Positions 8,517-15,816 of a stretch of 43,691 nt of DNA are shown here, piece by piece (position 1 is the first letter of the stretch; each line of letters begins with the position of its first letter). A program made the position numbers and the translations under genes. The notes below the pieces were generated by a model, which was not told the origin of the DNA, ran no database searches, and worked only from the letters and a program-made list of their open reading frames with translations. The stretch spans positions 1-43,691 of the forward strand of contig CAZEWZ010000013.1 of assembly GCA_964516765.1 (NCBI GenBank), written 5' to 3'. This DNA is from CAZEWZ01 sp964516765 (lineage in GTDB: Bacteria; Bacteroidota; Bacteroidia; Flavobacteriales; UBA7430).

Positions 8517-9236
8517 TTAAACAGAAAAAAGAACATCACGCATTGAGTAACATCCATTCTTATTTTTAATCCACTCTGCTGCAATGATAGCTCCAATTGC
8601 AAATGCTTGTCTGCTATGAGCCTTATGTATTATACTTATGCTATCCATTTGGCTATTATAATTAACTTGGTGTATACCCGTTATTTTTTCTTTTCGCTCC
8701 GAGACTATTTTGATGCTTTTTTCTGCTGACATTTCATTTGAGGTCCATCCTAGAAAGGATTTATTTTCTGCTATAATTTGTTCAGCTAGTGTGATGGCAG
8801 TTCCACTAGGGCTATCTTTTTTTTCTTTGTGATGAATCTCGTGCACATCGATTTCATACTGTTCATGTTGCTTCATTATTTCAGTCATTTTTTTGTTGAG
8901 TTCAAAAAATAAATTAACACCCAGGCTAAAGTTTGATGCATAAAGGAAGCTCCCCTTTTTTTTATCACAATAAGCAATAACTTCACTATACTGGTCCAAC
9001 CATCCAGTGGTCCCGCTTATTACGGGGATTCCCGAGTCAATTGCTTTCATGATATTTATTTTAGCAGAGTTTGGTGTACTGAAATCTATGGCAACATCAA
9101 CTTTTTTTAGATTAATTCGATTTAGCTCTGTTAGGTTATTTTTTTCAATGATGAGAACAATCTCATGACCTCTAATTTTAGCAATGGTTTCGATTGTTTT
9201 CCCCATTTTTCCGTATCCAATTAGTGCAATATTCAT
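8517..9236 (-). CDS. dapB: 4-hydroxy-tetrahydrodipicolinate reductase
   Basis: At 239 aa the protein has the family's usual size. The N-terminal Rossmann motif GYGKMGKTI binds NAD(P)H, and the signature HEIHHKEKKDSPSGTA carries the catalytic His and Lys and the substrate-binding SGTA. It makes tetrahydrodipicolinate in the diaminopimelate pathway for lysine and peptidoglycan. Its ATG follows the stop of the DUF5683 gene with no gap (TAAATG), so the two are translationally linked. Confidence 0.96.
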   Translation of the reverse strand: MNIALIGYGKMGKTIETIAKIRGHEIVLIIEKNNLTELNRINLKKVDVAIDFSTPNSAKINIMKAIDSGIPVISGTTGWLDQYSEVIAYCDKKKGSFLYASNFSLGVNLFFELNKKMTEIMKQHEQYEIDVHEIHHKEKKDSPSGTAITLAEQIIAENKSFLGWTSNEMSAEKSIKIVSERKEKITGIHQVNYNSQMDSISIIHKAHSRQAFAIGAIIAAEWIKNKNGCYSMRDVLFSV

Positions 9237-9764
9237 TTAATTAAGATTTAAAGTTATTGCTAACATGGGAGGAGTCAAGGATAGATCATTGATATTTGTG
9301 TAATGTAAATGAAAACTAAGGTCTTCGTTTACATTAAAGTCAAATAAATGAGCATCTACAGAAGCATCAATAATATTTAAAGCATATAATCCTACTGTTA
9401 TAATATAAGCTAGATCTCTATTCTTTCTATGATAGTTTTTGATTGTAGTTAGATTTGATTCAGAGTATTGATTTTCATATGCATCAATCGTCTCTTCTAT
9501 TTCATCAGTTCTGTATTCATATGCTTTTCTGAAAGTTTGGTATTCGCTTTGATTCCATTTAGCAATGTAGTAAGCAGTTCCAATACTTACATATACTAGC
9601 GGGATTTTCCAATACTTTTGATTGTAATATTGACCTAGTCCCGGGAGAATTGCAGACATGATACTTGCTTTTCTTGGAGAATGAATCTTTTCTAGCATTT
9701 GAGCCTCGGCATCTAAATTAAATGCGATAAATAAAATATAAAGGATTATTCGCTTTTGAAACAT
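9237..9764 (-). CDS. DUF5683 family membrane or envelope protein
   Basis: A 175-aa protein with an N-terminal signal-like segment (residues 1-22, ending DAEAQ), then SPRKASIMSAILPGLGQYYNQKYWK, which is the conserved core of the DUF5683 family, followed by hydrophobic segments near residues 52-66 and 120-135. The function is unknown. In Bacteroidota it typically lies between parB and dapB, as here. It overlaps the 3' end of parB by 19 bp. No catalytic residues are obvious. Confidence 0.85.
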   Translation of the reverse strand: MFQKRIILYILFIAFNLDAEAQMLEKIHSPRKASIMSAILPGLGQYYNQKYWKIPLVYVSIGTAYYIAKWNQSEYQTFRKAYEYRTDEIEETIDAYENQYSESNLTTIKNYHRKNRDLAYIITVGLYALNIIDASVDAHLFDFNVNEDLSFHLHYTNINDLSLTPPMLAITLNLN

Positions 9765-10651
9765 TGAATTATTCGTTCAAGTTGGTTTTCATTTTTAAAT
9801 GAAATAATGATTTTTCCTTTTCCACTTTTTTGTATTTTTATTTCAGTATTACTCTTAATTTTCTCACCAATATCTTGTGCAATTTTTTGAATAGAAAAAG
9901 GGACGGTAGAAGATATTTTTACATTTTTACTAGTACTTTTTGTGGAGTTACTTTTTAATTCTTGCACCAATTTTTCAGAACTACGTACAGATAGACCTTC
10001 CTTTACTATATGTTTGTAGAGGTTTAATTGGTCATCTTCTTTCTCAATATTTACTAAAGTTCTCGCGTGTCCCATTCCAATTATGTTGTCCCTAATCCCT
10101 GCCTGAATTATGGGACTCAATCTGAGCAAACGAAGATAGTTGGTTATAGTAGATCTTTTCTTACCCACCCTTTCTCCCAATGATTCTTGGGTAAGTTGGC
10201 ATTCATCTATTAGCAATTTATAGCTTAATGCAATTTCAATTGCATCTAAGTTTTGCCTTTGGATATTCTCTACCAAAGCCATTTCTAGCATTTCTTGGTC
10301 ATTTGCTACTCTAATGTAAGCGGGAATATCTTTTAGTCCTGCCAATTTACTTGCACGAAATCTACGTTCTCCAGAAATTAATTGATATTTGTCATAACCA
10401 AGTTTTCGTACTGTGATGGGTTGAATAACTCCTAACTCAGATATAGATTTAGATAATTCGATTAAGGCTTCATTGTTAAAATGAGTTCTAGGTTGAAATG
10501 GGTTAAGATCGATCGTATTAATAAGAAGAAGGCCTGTATTTCCAAGTGAAACAGGCTTATTGTTCGTACTTACACTTTGAGTAATATCTGTTCTTGGATT
10601 ACTTAGAATGGCAGACAAGCCTCTACCTAAAGCTTTTTTTTGATTCCCCAT
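9746..10651 (-). CDS. parB: Chromosome partitioning protein ParB
   Basis: This 301-aa ParB/Spo0J protein has an N-terminal tail with LGRGLSAI, the CTPase/nuclease-like domain with GERRFRASKLAG and ENIQRQNLDAIE, a helix-turn-helix (LTQESLGERVGKKRSTITNYLRL) and a C-terminal dimerisation region. It binds parS, loads as a CTP-dependent clamp, and recruits SMC. It sits 1 nt after parA. I could not find a convincing parS site in this window. Confidence 0.96.
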   Translation of the reverse strand: MGNQKKALGRGLSAILSNPRTDITQSVSTNNKPVSLGNTGLLLINTIDLNPFQPRTHFNNEALIELSKSISELGVIQPITVRKLGYDKYQLISGERRFRASKLAGLKDIPAYIRVANDQEMLEMALVENIQRQNLDAIEIALSYKLLIDECQLTQESLGERVGKKRSTITNYLRLLRLSPIIQAGIRDNIIGMGHARTLVNIEKEDDQLNLYKHIVKEGLSVRSSEKLVQELKSNSTKSTSKNVKISSTVPFSIQKIAQDIGEKIKSNTEIKIQKSGKGKIIISFKNENQLERIIQCFKSE

Positions 10652-10652
10652 T

Positions 10653-11426
10653 TTATGCTACGATTTCATTTTTTTCAATTAGTTCTTGTGCAAGATTTAG
10701 ATAATTTACTGCCCCTCTACAAGTTGCATCATACATAACAATACTCTCTCCGTAGCTTGGAGCTTCACTCAAGCGAACATTTCTTTGAATTACGGTTTTA
10801 AAAACCATTTCTTGAAAATGTGTTTTTACTTCGTCGATGACTAAATTGGATAATCTCAATCTGGAGTCATGCATAGTCAGAAGTAATCCTTCAATATCCA
10901 ATTGAGGATTTTGTATATTTTGAATACTTTTTATTGTGTTCATTAATTTCCCTAATCCTTCTAATGCAAAATATTCACACTGAATTGGCACAATTACAGA
11001 GTCAGATGCTGTCAAAGCATTTAGAGTGATTAAGCCGAGGGAAGGAGCACAATCAATAATTATATAGTCGTAATCTTCCCTAATGCTTTGAAGAGCTTTT
11101 TTGAGCATAAATTCACGTGCATCTTTGTCAACTAATTCAATTTCAGCACCAACAAGATCTAGATGAGAAGGCATGATATCTACATTTGGACTGGAAGATT
11201 TTTCAATACAATCTATTGCTTTTGACTGATGTTCAATACATTGATAGGTTCCTAGACGAATCTTATCCTGATTTATTCCCAATGAGGAACTCGCATTTGA
11301 TTGTGGATCAGCATCGATTAGTAAAACTTTTTTTTCAAGTACTCCTAAGCATGCAGCTAGGTTAACTGAAGTTGTGGTTTTCCCTACTCCACCTTTTTGA
11401 TTTGCTATTGAAATTATTTTTGCCAT
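10653..11426 (-). CDS. parA: Chromosome partitioning ATPase ParA
   Basis: A 257-aa ParA/Soj ATPase. It starts MAKIISIANQKGGVGKTT with the deviant Walker A lysine, followed by LLIDADPQSNAS and IIIDCAPSLGLIT. The absence of an N-terminal HTH fits chromosomal Soj-type proteins. It partners with the adjacent ParB in origin segregation. It is the first gene of the parA-parB-DUF5683-dapB-lepB-lepB-wbqC run. No clear -7 box for it is seen in the 11427-11500 upstream DNA. Confidence 0.96.
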   Translation of the reverse strand: MAKIISIANQKGGVGKTTTSVNLAACLGVLEKKVLLIDADPQSNASSSLGINQDKIRLGTYQCIEHQSKAIDCIEKSSSPNVDIMPSHLDLVGAEIELVDKDAREFMLKKALQSIREDYDYIIIDCAPSLGLITLNALTASDSVIVPIQCEYFALEGLGKLMNTIKSIQNIQNPQLDIEGLLLTMHDSRLRLSNLVIDEVKTHFQEMVFKTVIQRNVRLSEAPSYGESIVMYDATCRGAVNYLNLAQELIEKNEIVA

Positions 11427-11452
11427 CTATCTAATCAATTTCACTATTTTTG
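11419..11452 (+). promoter_or_regulatory. Candidate promoter for the FMN reductase gene
   Basis: A -33 TTTG (11419-11422) and a -7 box TATTTTTG (11445-11452) are separated by 22 nt, slightly longer than the 19-20 nt seen elsewhere in this window. It overlaps the parA start codon. The leader to the ATG at 11537 would be about 80 nt. Confidence 0.4.
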
Positions 11453-11536
11453 CACTATAAATTTACTAATGTCCTGATTATAATTAGTGAACGATACCCT
11501 TATTTTATCAACATTTTAATTCCAATTTTTAACGAT

Positions 11537-12058
11537 ATGATAACTGTTATTTCAGCCACCCAAAGAGCTAAGAGTCTAACATCTAAAGTAGCCCTTTCTT
11601 ATAGTAAATTGTTATATAATAAGGATATTGATCACAAGGTTTTATATTTAAATGATTTAGCTCCTACCGACTTATATGAAAACTTTAATGGAGATTTCAC
11701 TCCTTCATTTTCTTCTCTTGTTGACAAATACCTTCTAAATTCCAATAAGTTTGTGGTAGTTTCGCCCGAATATCACGGAAGTTATCCTGGGGCATTTAAG
11801 TCTTTTATAGATTGCGTTGGCCCTACATATTTTAAAACCAAAAAAGTTGCTTTTGTGGGCGTGTCATCCGGTAGAGCTGGAAATATTAGAGGTATGGATC
11901 ATCTTACGACTCTTTTTCATCACATAAGAGCTGAGGTATACTCTGATCAAATAAAATTATCAGGAATTCATAATCTGATGGACGATTCGGGACAGATAAA
12001 TGATTTAGATAGCTTAAAAGTATTAAATGCCCAAATAGAAGGTTTTGTATCTTTTTAG
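11537..12058 (+). CDS. NAD(P)H-dependent FMN reductase family protein
   Basis: The ATG at 11537 gives 173 aa starting MITVISATQRAKSLTSKVA, the usual flavodoxin-like start of this family. A TTG further upstream (11450) would add a hydrophobic, non-conserved stretch, so I reject it. The SPEYHGSYPGAFKSFID segment is the family's FMN/active-site signature, followed by VAFVGVSSGRAGNIRG. The probable role is reduction of FMN, quinones or similar compounds in the cytoplasm. It runs convergently toward the unknown 468-aa gene with a 19-nt gap. Confidence 0.88.
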   Translation: MITVISATQRAKSLTSKVALSYSKLLYNKDIDHKVLYLNDLAPTDLYENFNGDFTPSFSSLVDKYLLNSNKFVVVSPEYHGSYPGAFKSFIDCVGPTYFKTKKVAFVGVSSGRAGNIRGMDHLTTLFHHIRAEVYSDQIKLSGIHNLMDDSGQINDLDSLKVLNAQIEGFVSF

Positions 12059-12077
12059 ATAAAAAATTATTTTTTTT

Positions 12078-13484
12078 CTAAGTCTTTTTGTATCCAAATA
12101 GTTTTTTCTCTTTAATAATATTATCAACATAGCCTGGGACTAGTGATTCCCAACCTTTAATATTATTCTTAATCATTTTAAGAACAGCAGGGGAGAAGAT
12201 GTTTAGAACTGAGGGGTCATAATCGATGTCAACAATTCTATTATTGTAAATTAAATATTGGTACAAGGGTCTGAACCTTGGGTGTATTTCTAAGTTTGTA
12301 GAATTAAAGATATCTCCTTGTTTTTCTTTTTGATAAGGGTATAAATATACTTTCAAATCTCTATTAAACATTTTTCCAAAACCCTCCAGAGTTCCACCGC
12401 TTAGATGTCTATAATATTTTTCTTCAAAGATTTGTTTTAGGTTAGGAACTCCAAGTATAATACCCATTCGTTTACTTGAGAATTTACTCAAATAGTCCAA
12501 TAACTTATAATAACGGCGATAGTTAGATATAAGAACTGTTTGACCAATAGAACATAGGATGTCAGCGCGATCTAGGAAGTCCTGTTCATCTATTTCTCCC
12601 TCGACTGTTAAGTTACTCAGTGTGATTTCGAATAACACTTGAATATCTTCTTTTTTAACTTTATTTTCAGTTATAAATTTATTGTAACCATTTTTAATCA
12701 TGTCTATATTGACCTTTGTTACAGGCCTAAAACTTCCTCTAATAGTGAGAATATTTTTTTTATATAGAATATTGGAGGGTTGAAGGTTTACTCCATCAGG
12801 ACCAAATATGACAGCATCAGTCATCCCTTCTTTAACTAAATGTAAGCTTAATAGTCTGTTGTCAACATAGTCAAAGTCTGGACCATTCATTTGAATCATG
12901 TCAATTTCGATGCTACCTTTACTTATATTGTCAAATAATTGTTTAATTAATGTCTTTGGGTGTTCGGAATGAAACATACAGCCATAAAGAAGATTAACTC
13001 CAAGGAATCCGACGGTTTCTTGCTGCTGTTTTGCGTCTCTTTCATTTAGTAAATAATGTAATATTACATCATTGGGAGCTTCATCGGGATGAAGCTGAAA
13101 TCGTAATCCCATCCAACCGTGACCGTCATTAGTTTTAGAAAAGTTTATAGTTGCAGCATTATTTGCAAAGGAAAAAAATCTTTTTTGAGGGTGCTTTTCT
13201 CTATCAAGTCTGTCTGTAATTAGACCGTACTCGTGATCAATCATTTTTTTTAAACGAGATTCACATACATATCGTCCGTTATCTTCTTTCCCATAAATAG
13301 CATCACTAAAGTCTTTGTCATATGCTGACATAGCTTTAGCTATTGTTCCTGAAGCACCCCCTGCTCTAAAAAAGTGACGAACAACTTCTTGCCCTGCACC
13401 AATTTCGGCAAATGTTCCGTACAAGTTGGGATCTAGATTCATCTCTAGTGCTTTTTGTGCCGGAGTTAAAACAATGTTTTTCAT
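12078..13484 (-). CDS. Conserved Bacteroidota protein of unknown function
   Basis: A 468-aa protein that I recognise as a widely conserved Bacteroidota family without an established function. Visible landmarks are LTPAQKALEMNLDPNLYG-FAEIGAGQEVVRHFFRAGGASGTIAKAMSAYDK near the N-terminus, then QQETVGFLGVNLLYG, DNRLLSLHLVKEGMTDAV and SFRPVTKVN. There is no signal peptide, membrane segment or P-loop, so it appears cytoplasmic. As far as I recall, relatives are sometimes labelled TonB-dependent receptor or nicotinate-nucleotide adenylyltransferase; nothing here supports a beta-barrel, and I do not see a clear nucleotidyltransferase HxGH motif. It has its own promoter candidate at 13508-13539 and is monocistronic. 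Confidence 0.85.
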   Translation of the reverse strand: MKNIVLTPAQKALEMNLDPNLYGTFAEIGAGQEVVRHFFRAGGASGTIAKAMSAYDKDFSDAIYGKEDNGRYVCESRLKKMIDHEYGLITDRLDREKHPQKRFFSFANNAATINFSKTNDGHGWMGLRFQLHPDEAPNDVILHYLLNERDAKQQQETVGFLGVNLLYGCMFHSEHPKTLIKQLFDNISKGSIEIDMIQMNGPDFDYVDNRLLSLHLVKEGMTDAVIFGPDGVNLQPSNILYKKNILTIRGSFRPVTKVNIDMIKNGYNKFITENKVKKEDIQVLFEITLSNLTVEGEIDEQDFLDRADILCSIGQTVLISNYRRYYKLLDYLSKFSSKRMGIILGVPNLKQIFEEKYYRHLSGGTLEGFGKMFNRDLKVYLYPYQKEKQGDIFNSTNLEIHPRFRPLYQYLIYNNRIVDIDYDPSVLNIFSPAVLKMIKNNIKGWESLVPGYVDNIIKEKKLFGYKKT

Positions 13485-13507
13485 TTTTATGGAGTTGATT
13501 GTTAAAG

Positions 13508-13539
13508 CAAATGTAAAGGGAGTAGTTTACATGTACAAG
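13508..13539 (-). promoter_or_regulatory. Promoter candidate for the unknown 468-aa gene
   Basis: On the minus strand: -33 CTTG (13539 to 13536), a 20-nt spacer, then -7 TACATTTG (13515 to 13508). This leaves a leader of about 17 nt before the ATG at 13484. The -7 element is an exact TAnnTTTG; the -33 element differs at one base. Confidence 0.5.
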
Positions 13540-13599
13540 ATAATTCATCTATCTTTTTAAACTATCGGTTTTAAACATAAAAAGGATTAAATTTGAAAT

Positions 13600-14364
13600 A
13601 TGAAAATGACATTTTTAGGAACAGGGACTTCTCAAGGTGTTCCTGTAATTGCTTGCGATTGTCAGGTATGTATTTCAATGAATCAAAAAGATAATAGACT
13701 CCGTTGCTCTGCAATGATTTCTGTAAATGGGCATAATTATGTTATTGATTCAGGGCCAGATTTTCGTCAGCAAATGTTGCGTGAAAATGTTCAGAATATA
13801 CGTGCACTTTTATTTACACATGAACATAAAGATCATGTTGCTGGAATGGACGATCTTCGTGCTTTTAACTTCAAGCATCAAAAAGACATGGATGTATATT
13901 GTGATTCGAATGTTGAAAAAGCATTAAATAGAGAATTTCCTTATGTCTTTATAAAAAATAAATACCCTGGTGTTCCCAGTATTTTAATACATTTAATAGA
14001 AAAGACCAAGCCTTTTCATATTGAAGAAAATACTTTTATCCCTATTGAGGTTATGCATCATAAATTGCCAGTAATGGGTTTTCGACTTGGAGGATTAACA
14101 TATATAACAGATGCAAAGACTGTTGCGCCGGAAGAAATTGAAAAAATTAAAGGAACAGATGTATTAGTAATTAATGCCCTTCGCTTAAAGGAGCATATTT
14201 CACATTTTAATTTAAAACAAGCTTTAGAATTTATTGAAATTATTCAACCAAAAAAAGCTTATCTTACTCATATAAGTCATTTTTTGGGTAAACATGAAGA
14301 TATTTCATTGATGTTACCCGATAATGTTTATTTGGCTTATGACGGTCTTGTAATTTCGATTTAA
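13600..14364 (+). CDS. MBL-fold metallo-hydrolase (PhnP-like)
   Basis: This 254-aa protein begins MTFLGTGTSQGVPVIACDCQVC, the N-terminus of PhnP/RNase Z-like metallo-beta-lactamase-fold hydrolases, with a cluster of cysteines (C-D-C-..-C) that may hold a structural zinc. The metal site shows as FTHEHKDHVAGMDDLRAF (HxHxDH), a later His in MHHKLPVMGF, an Asp in YITDAK, and a C-terminal His in THISHFLGKH. The probable activity is phosphodiester hydrolysis; the substrate is unknown. The gene has a short promoter-like TAAATTTG immediately before the ATG, which looks too close to serve it. It ends in a shared terminator with hup. Confidence 0.9.
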   Translation: MKMTFLGTGTSQGVPVIACDCQVCISMNQKDNRLRCSAMISVNGHNYVIDSGPDFRQQMLRENVQNIRALLFTHEHKDHVAGMDDLRAFNFKHQKDMDVYCDSNVEKALNREFPYVFIKNKYPGVPSILIHLIEKTKPFHIEENTFIPIEVMHHKLPVMGFRLGGLTYITDAKTVAPEEIEKIKGTDVLVINALRLKEHISHFNLKQALEFIEIIQPKKAYLTHISHFLGKHEDISLMLPDNVYLAYDGLVISI

Positions 14365-14366
14365 AA

Positions 14367-14398
14367 AAAAAAAACCTCGTTATTAACGAAGTTTTTTT
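14367..14398. terminator. Bidirectional terminator between MBL hydrolase and HU genes
   Basis: An A-run followed by ACCTCGTT (to 14381), loop ATT, then AACGAAGT and a T-run (14385-14398). The stem is perfect except for one C/A mismatch, with T-runs on either strand. It separates two convergent genes. Confidence 0.85.
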
Positions 14399-14416
14399 AA
14401 CAAAAAATAAATTCTA

Positions 14417-14689
14417 CTAGTTTACTTTTCCACTTAGATCAGCTCCAGCTTTAAACTTTACTACATTTTTTGCAGCAATTTGAATAGTTTTTCCAGTTTG
14501 CGGATTTCTTCCTTCTCTGGCAGCTCTGTTAGAGATAGAGAAAGAACCAAAACCAACTAGAGCAACTTTACCACCACTAGCTAGAGTTCCTGCAACTGAT
14601 CCAGTAAATGCTTCTAATGCTTTTTTTGCGGATGCTTTTGAAATTCCGGCTTCACCGGCCATAGCATCAATTAATTCGGACTTGTTCAT
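14417..14689 (-). CDS. hup: HU family DNA-binding protein
   Basis: The 90-aa protein starts MNKSELIDAMAGEAGISKASAKKAL and carries GFGSFSISNRAAREGRNPQTGKTI, the beta-arm signature of HU/IHF. It is a small nucleoid protein that bends DNA as a dimer. It is monocistronic, with a good promoter upstream and a terminator downstream, consistent with strong independent expression. Confidence 0.97.
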   Translation of the reverse strand: MNKSELIDAMAGEAGISKASAKKALEAFTGSVAGTLASGGKVALVGFGSFSISNRAAREGRNPQTGKTIQIAAKNVVKFKAGADLSGKVN

Positions 14690-14727
14690 AATTTAAACAA
14701 TTTTAAGGTTATATATTAATTTTAAAC

Positions 14728-14758
14728 CAAATTTAGATTATCGTAGATAGTATGCAAG
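14728..14758 (-). promoter_or_regulatory. Promoter of the HU gene
   Basis: On the minus strand: -33 CTTG (14758 to 14755), 19-nt spacer, and -7 TAAATTTG (14735 to 14728). The predicted start lies near 14721, giving a leader of about 30 nt. The geometry is the same as that of the tRNA promoter at 346-376. Confidence 0.6.
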
Positions 14759-14859
14759 TTTGAATGGGTAAAATCCACTTGTTTGTTAATAAATATGAAT
14801 AAATGTTGATAAACTCCACTGCAATATGTCTTTTTGAGCGAATTCAATGAAATTAAGCC

Positions 14860-15816
14860 CTAGAAGGCGTTTTTAATTGAAATTGAGCTTAAGCCGTTTA
14901 AAAATGATTGAATATCCATTCTTTTTTTCCCTGATGTTTGAATATGTTTTAAAAACACACATCCATCCTTTGTAAATATTTTTAATTCTTTTTTGGATAT
15001 TTCAATATCGCCATTTTTTTGTTTGTGAAAAAATATTTCATAGGAAGCTTCATATATTTTTAAGACCAAACTGTCTTTTTGGTCTTTTAGATTAAATTTA
15101 GTCCAAGCAGCTGGATAGGGAGAAAGACCTCTGATTTTGTTGTGAATATCTATAGAAGGAAGTGACCAGTCAATACGGCAATTTTCTTTAAAAAGTTTAG
15201 GAGCTTTTTTTTGACCAGTAATTTCAGGTTGATTTTCTGGGATAATTTGATCATTAAGTAAACATTCACATGTCTTAAGAGCAGTTTCAGCACCAAGTAT
15301 CTTTAGTTTATCATGAAGTTCTCCAGTAGTTTCATTTGGTTCAATTCCACATTTTTTTGTCATAAGTATTGCTCCAGTGTCAATATCTTCATCAATTAAA
15401 AAAGAAGTCACACCAGTTTCAGATTCACCGTTAATTATTGCCCAGTGAATTGGAGCAGCACCCCGGTATTTAGGTAGTAATGATGCGTGAATATTAAAAG
15501 TACCTTTCTTTGGAATCTCCCATACTTGTTTTGGTAACATACGAAATGCAACTACCACAATTAGTTCTGGCTCAAGAATCTTTAAGTAGTTTATAAACCT
15601 TGTATCCTTAAGACTTTCTGGTTGAAGAATATTTAGGTTTTGGTTTAATGCATACTTCTTTACTGCGCAGTATTTTAATTTTCGCCCTCTTCCAGCAGGC
15701 TTGTCAGGTGGACATACTACCGCCGCTATAGATAGGCCGTTCTCGTAAAGTCTTTTTAAGGTTTCAACAGCAAAATCTGGAGTTCCCATAAAAATAATTT
15801 TTTTATTTTGTGTCAT
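14860..15816 (-). CDS. fmt: Methionyl-tRNA formyltransferase
   Basis: At 318 aa the protein has the normal length. The N-terminus reads IIFMGTPDFAVETLKRL. The catalytic segment NIHASLLPKYRGAAPIHWAI contains the Asn/His pair and SLLPKYRG, and the third catalytic residue is the Asp in DEDIDTGAIL. The C-terminal domain (about 205-318) binds tRNA. It formylates initiator Met-tRNA. The start overlaps the end of recQ by 14 bp, so fmt is probably translated by coupling behind it. Confidence 0.96.
   Translation of the reverse strand: MTQNKKIIFMGTPDFAVETLKRLYENGLSIAAVVCPPDKPAGRGRKLKYCAVKKYALNQNLNILQPESLKDTRFINYLKILEPELIVVVAFRMLPKQVWEIPKKGTFNIHASLLPKYRGAAPIHWAIINGESETGVTSFLIDEDIDTGAILMTKKCGIEPNETTGELHDKLKILGAETALKTCECLLNDQIIPENQPEITGQKKAPKLFKENCRIDWSLPSIDIHNKIRGLSPYPAAWTKFNLKDQKDSLVLKIYEASYEIFFHKQKNGDIEISKKELKIFTKDGCVFLKHIQTSGKKRMDIQSFLNGLSSISIKNAF

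Noticed and set aside
11109..11124. CACGTG within parA as a candidate parS
   Set aside because: The location is attractive, but only about 10 of 16 positions match and the flanks are not symmetric.
14857..14875. GCC...GGC hairpin followed by T-run at the end of fmt
   Set aside because: The stem is only three pairs with a mismatch, and the T-run is on the strand opposite to fmt transcription, so it is not a terminator for that gene.
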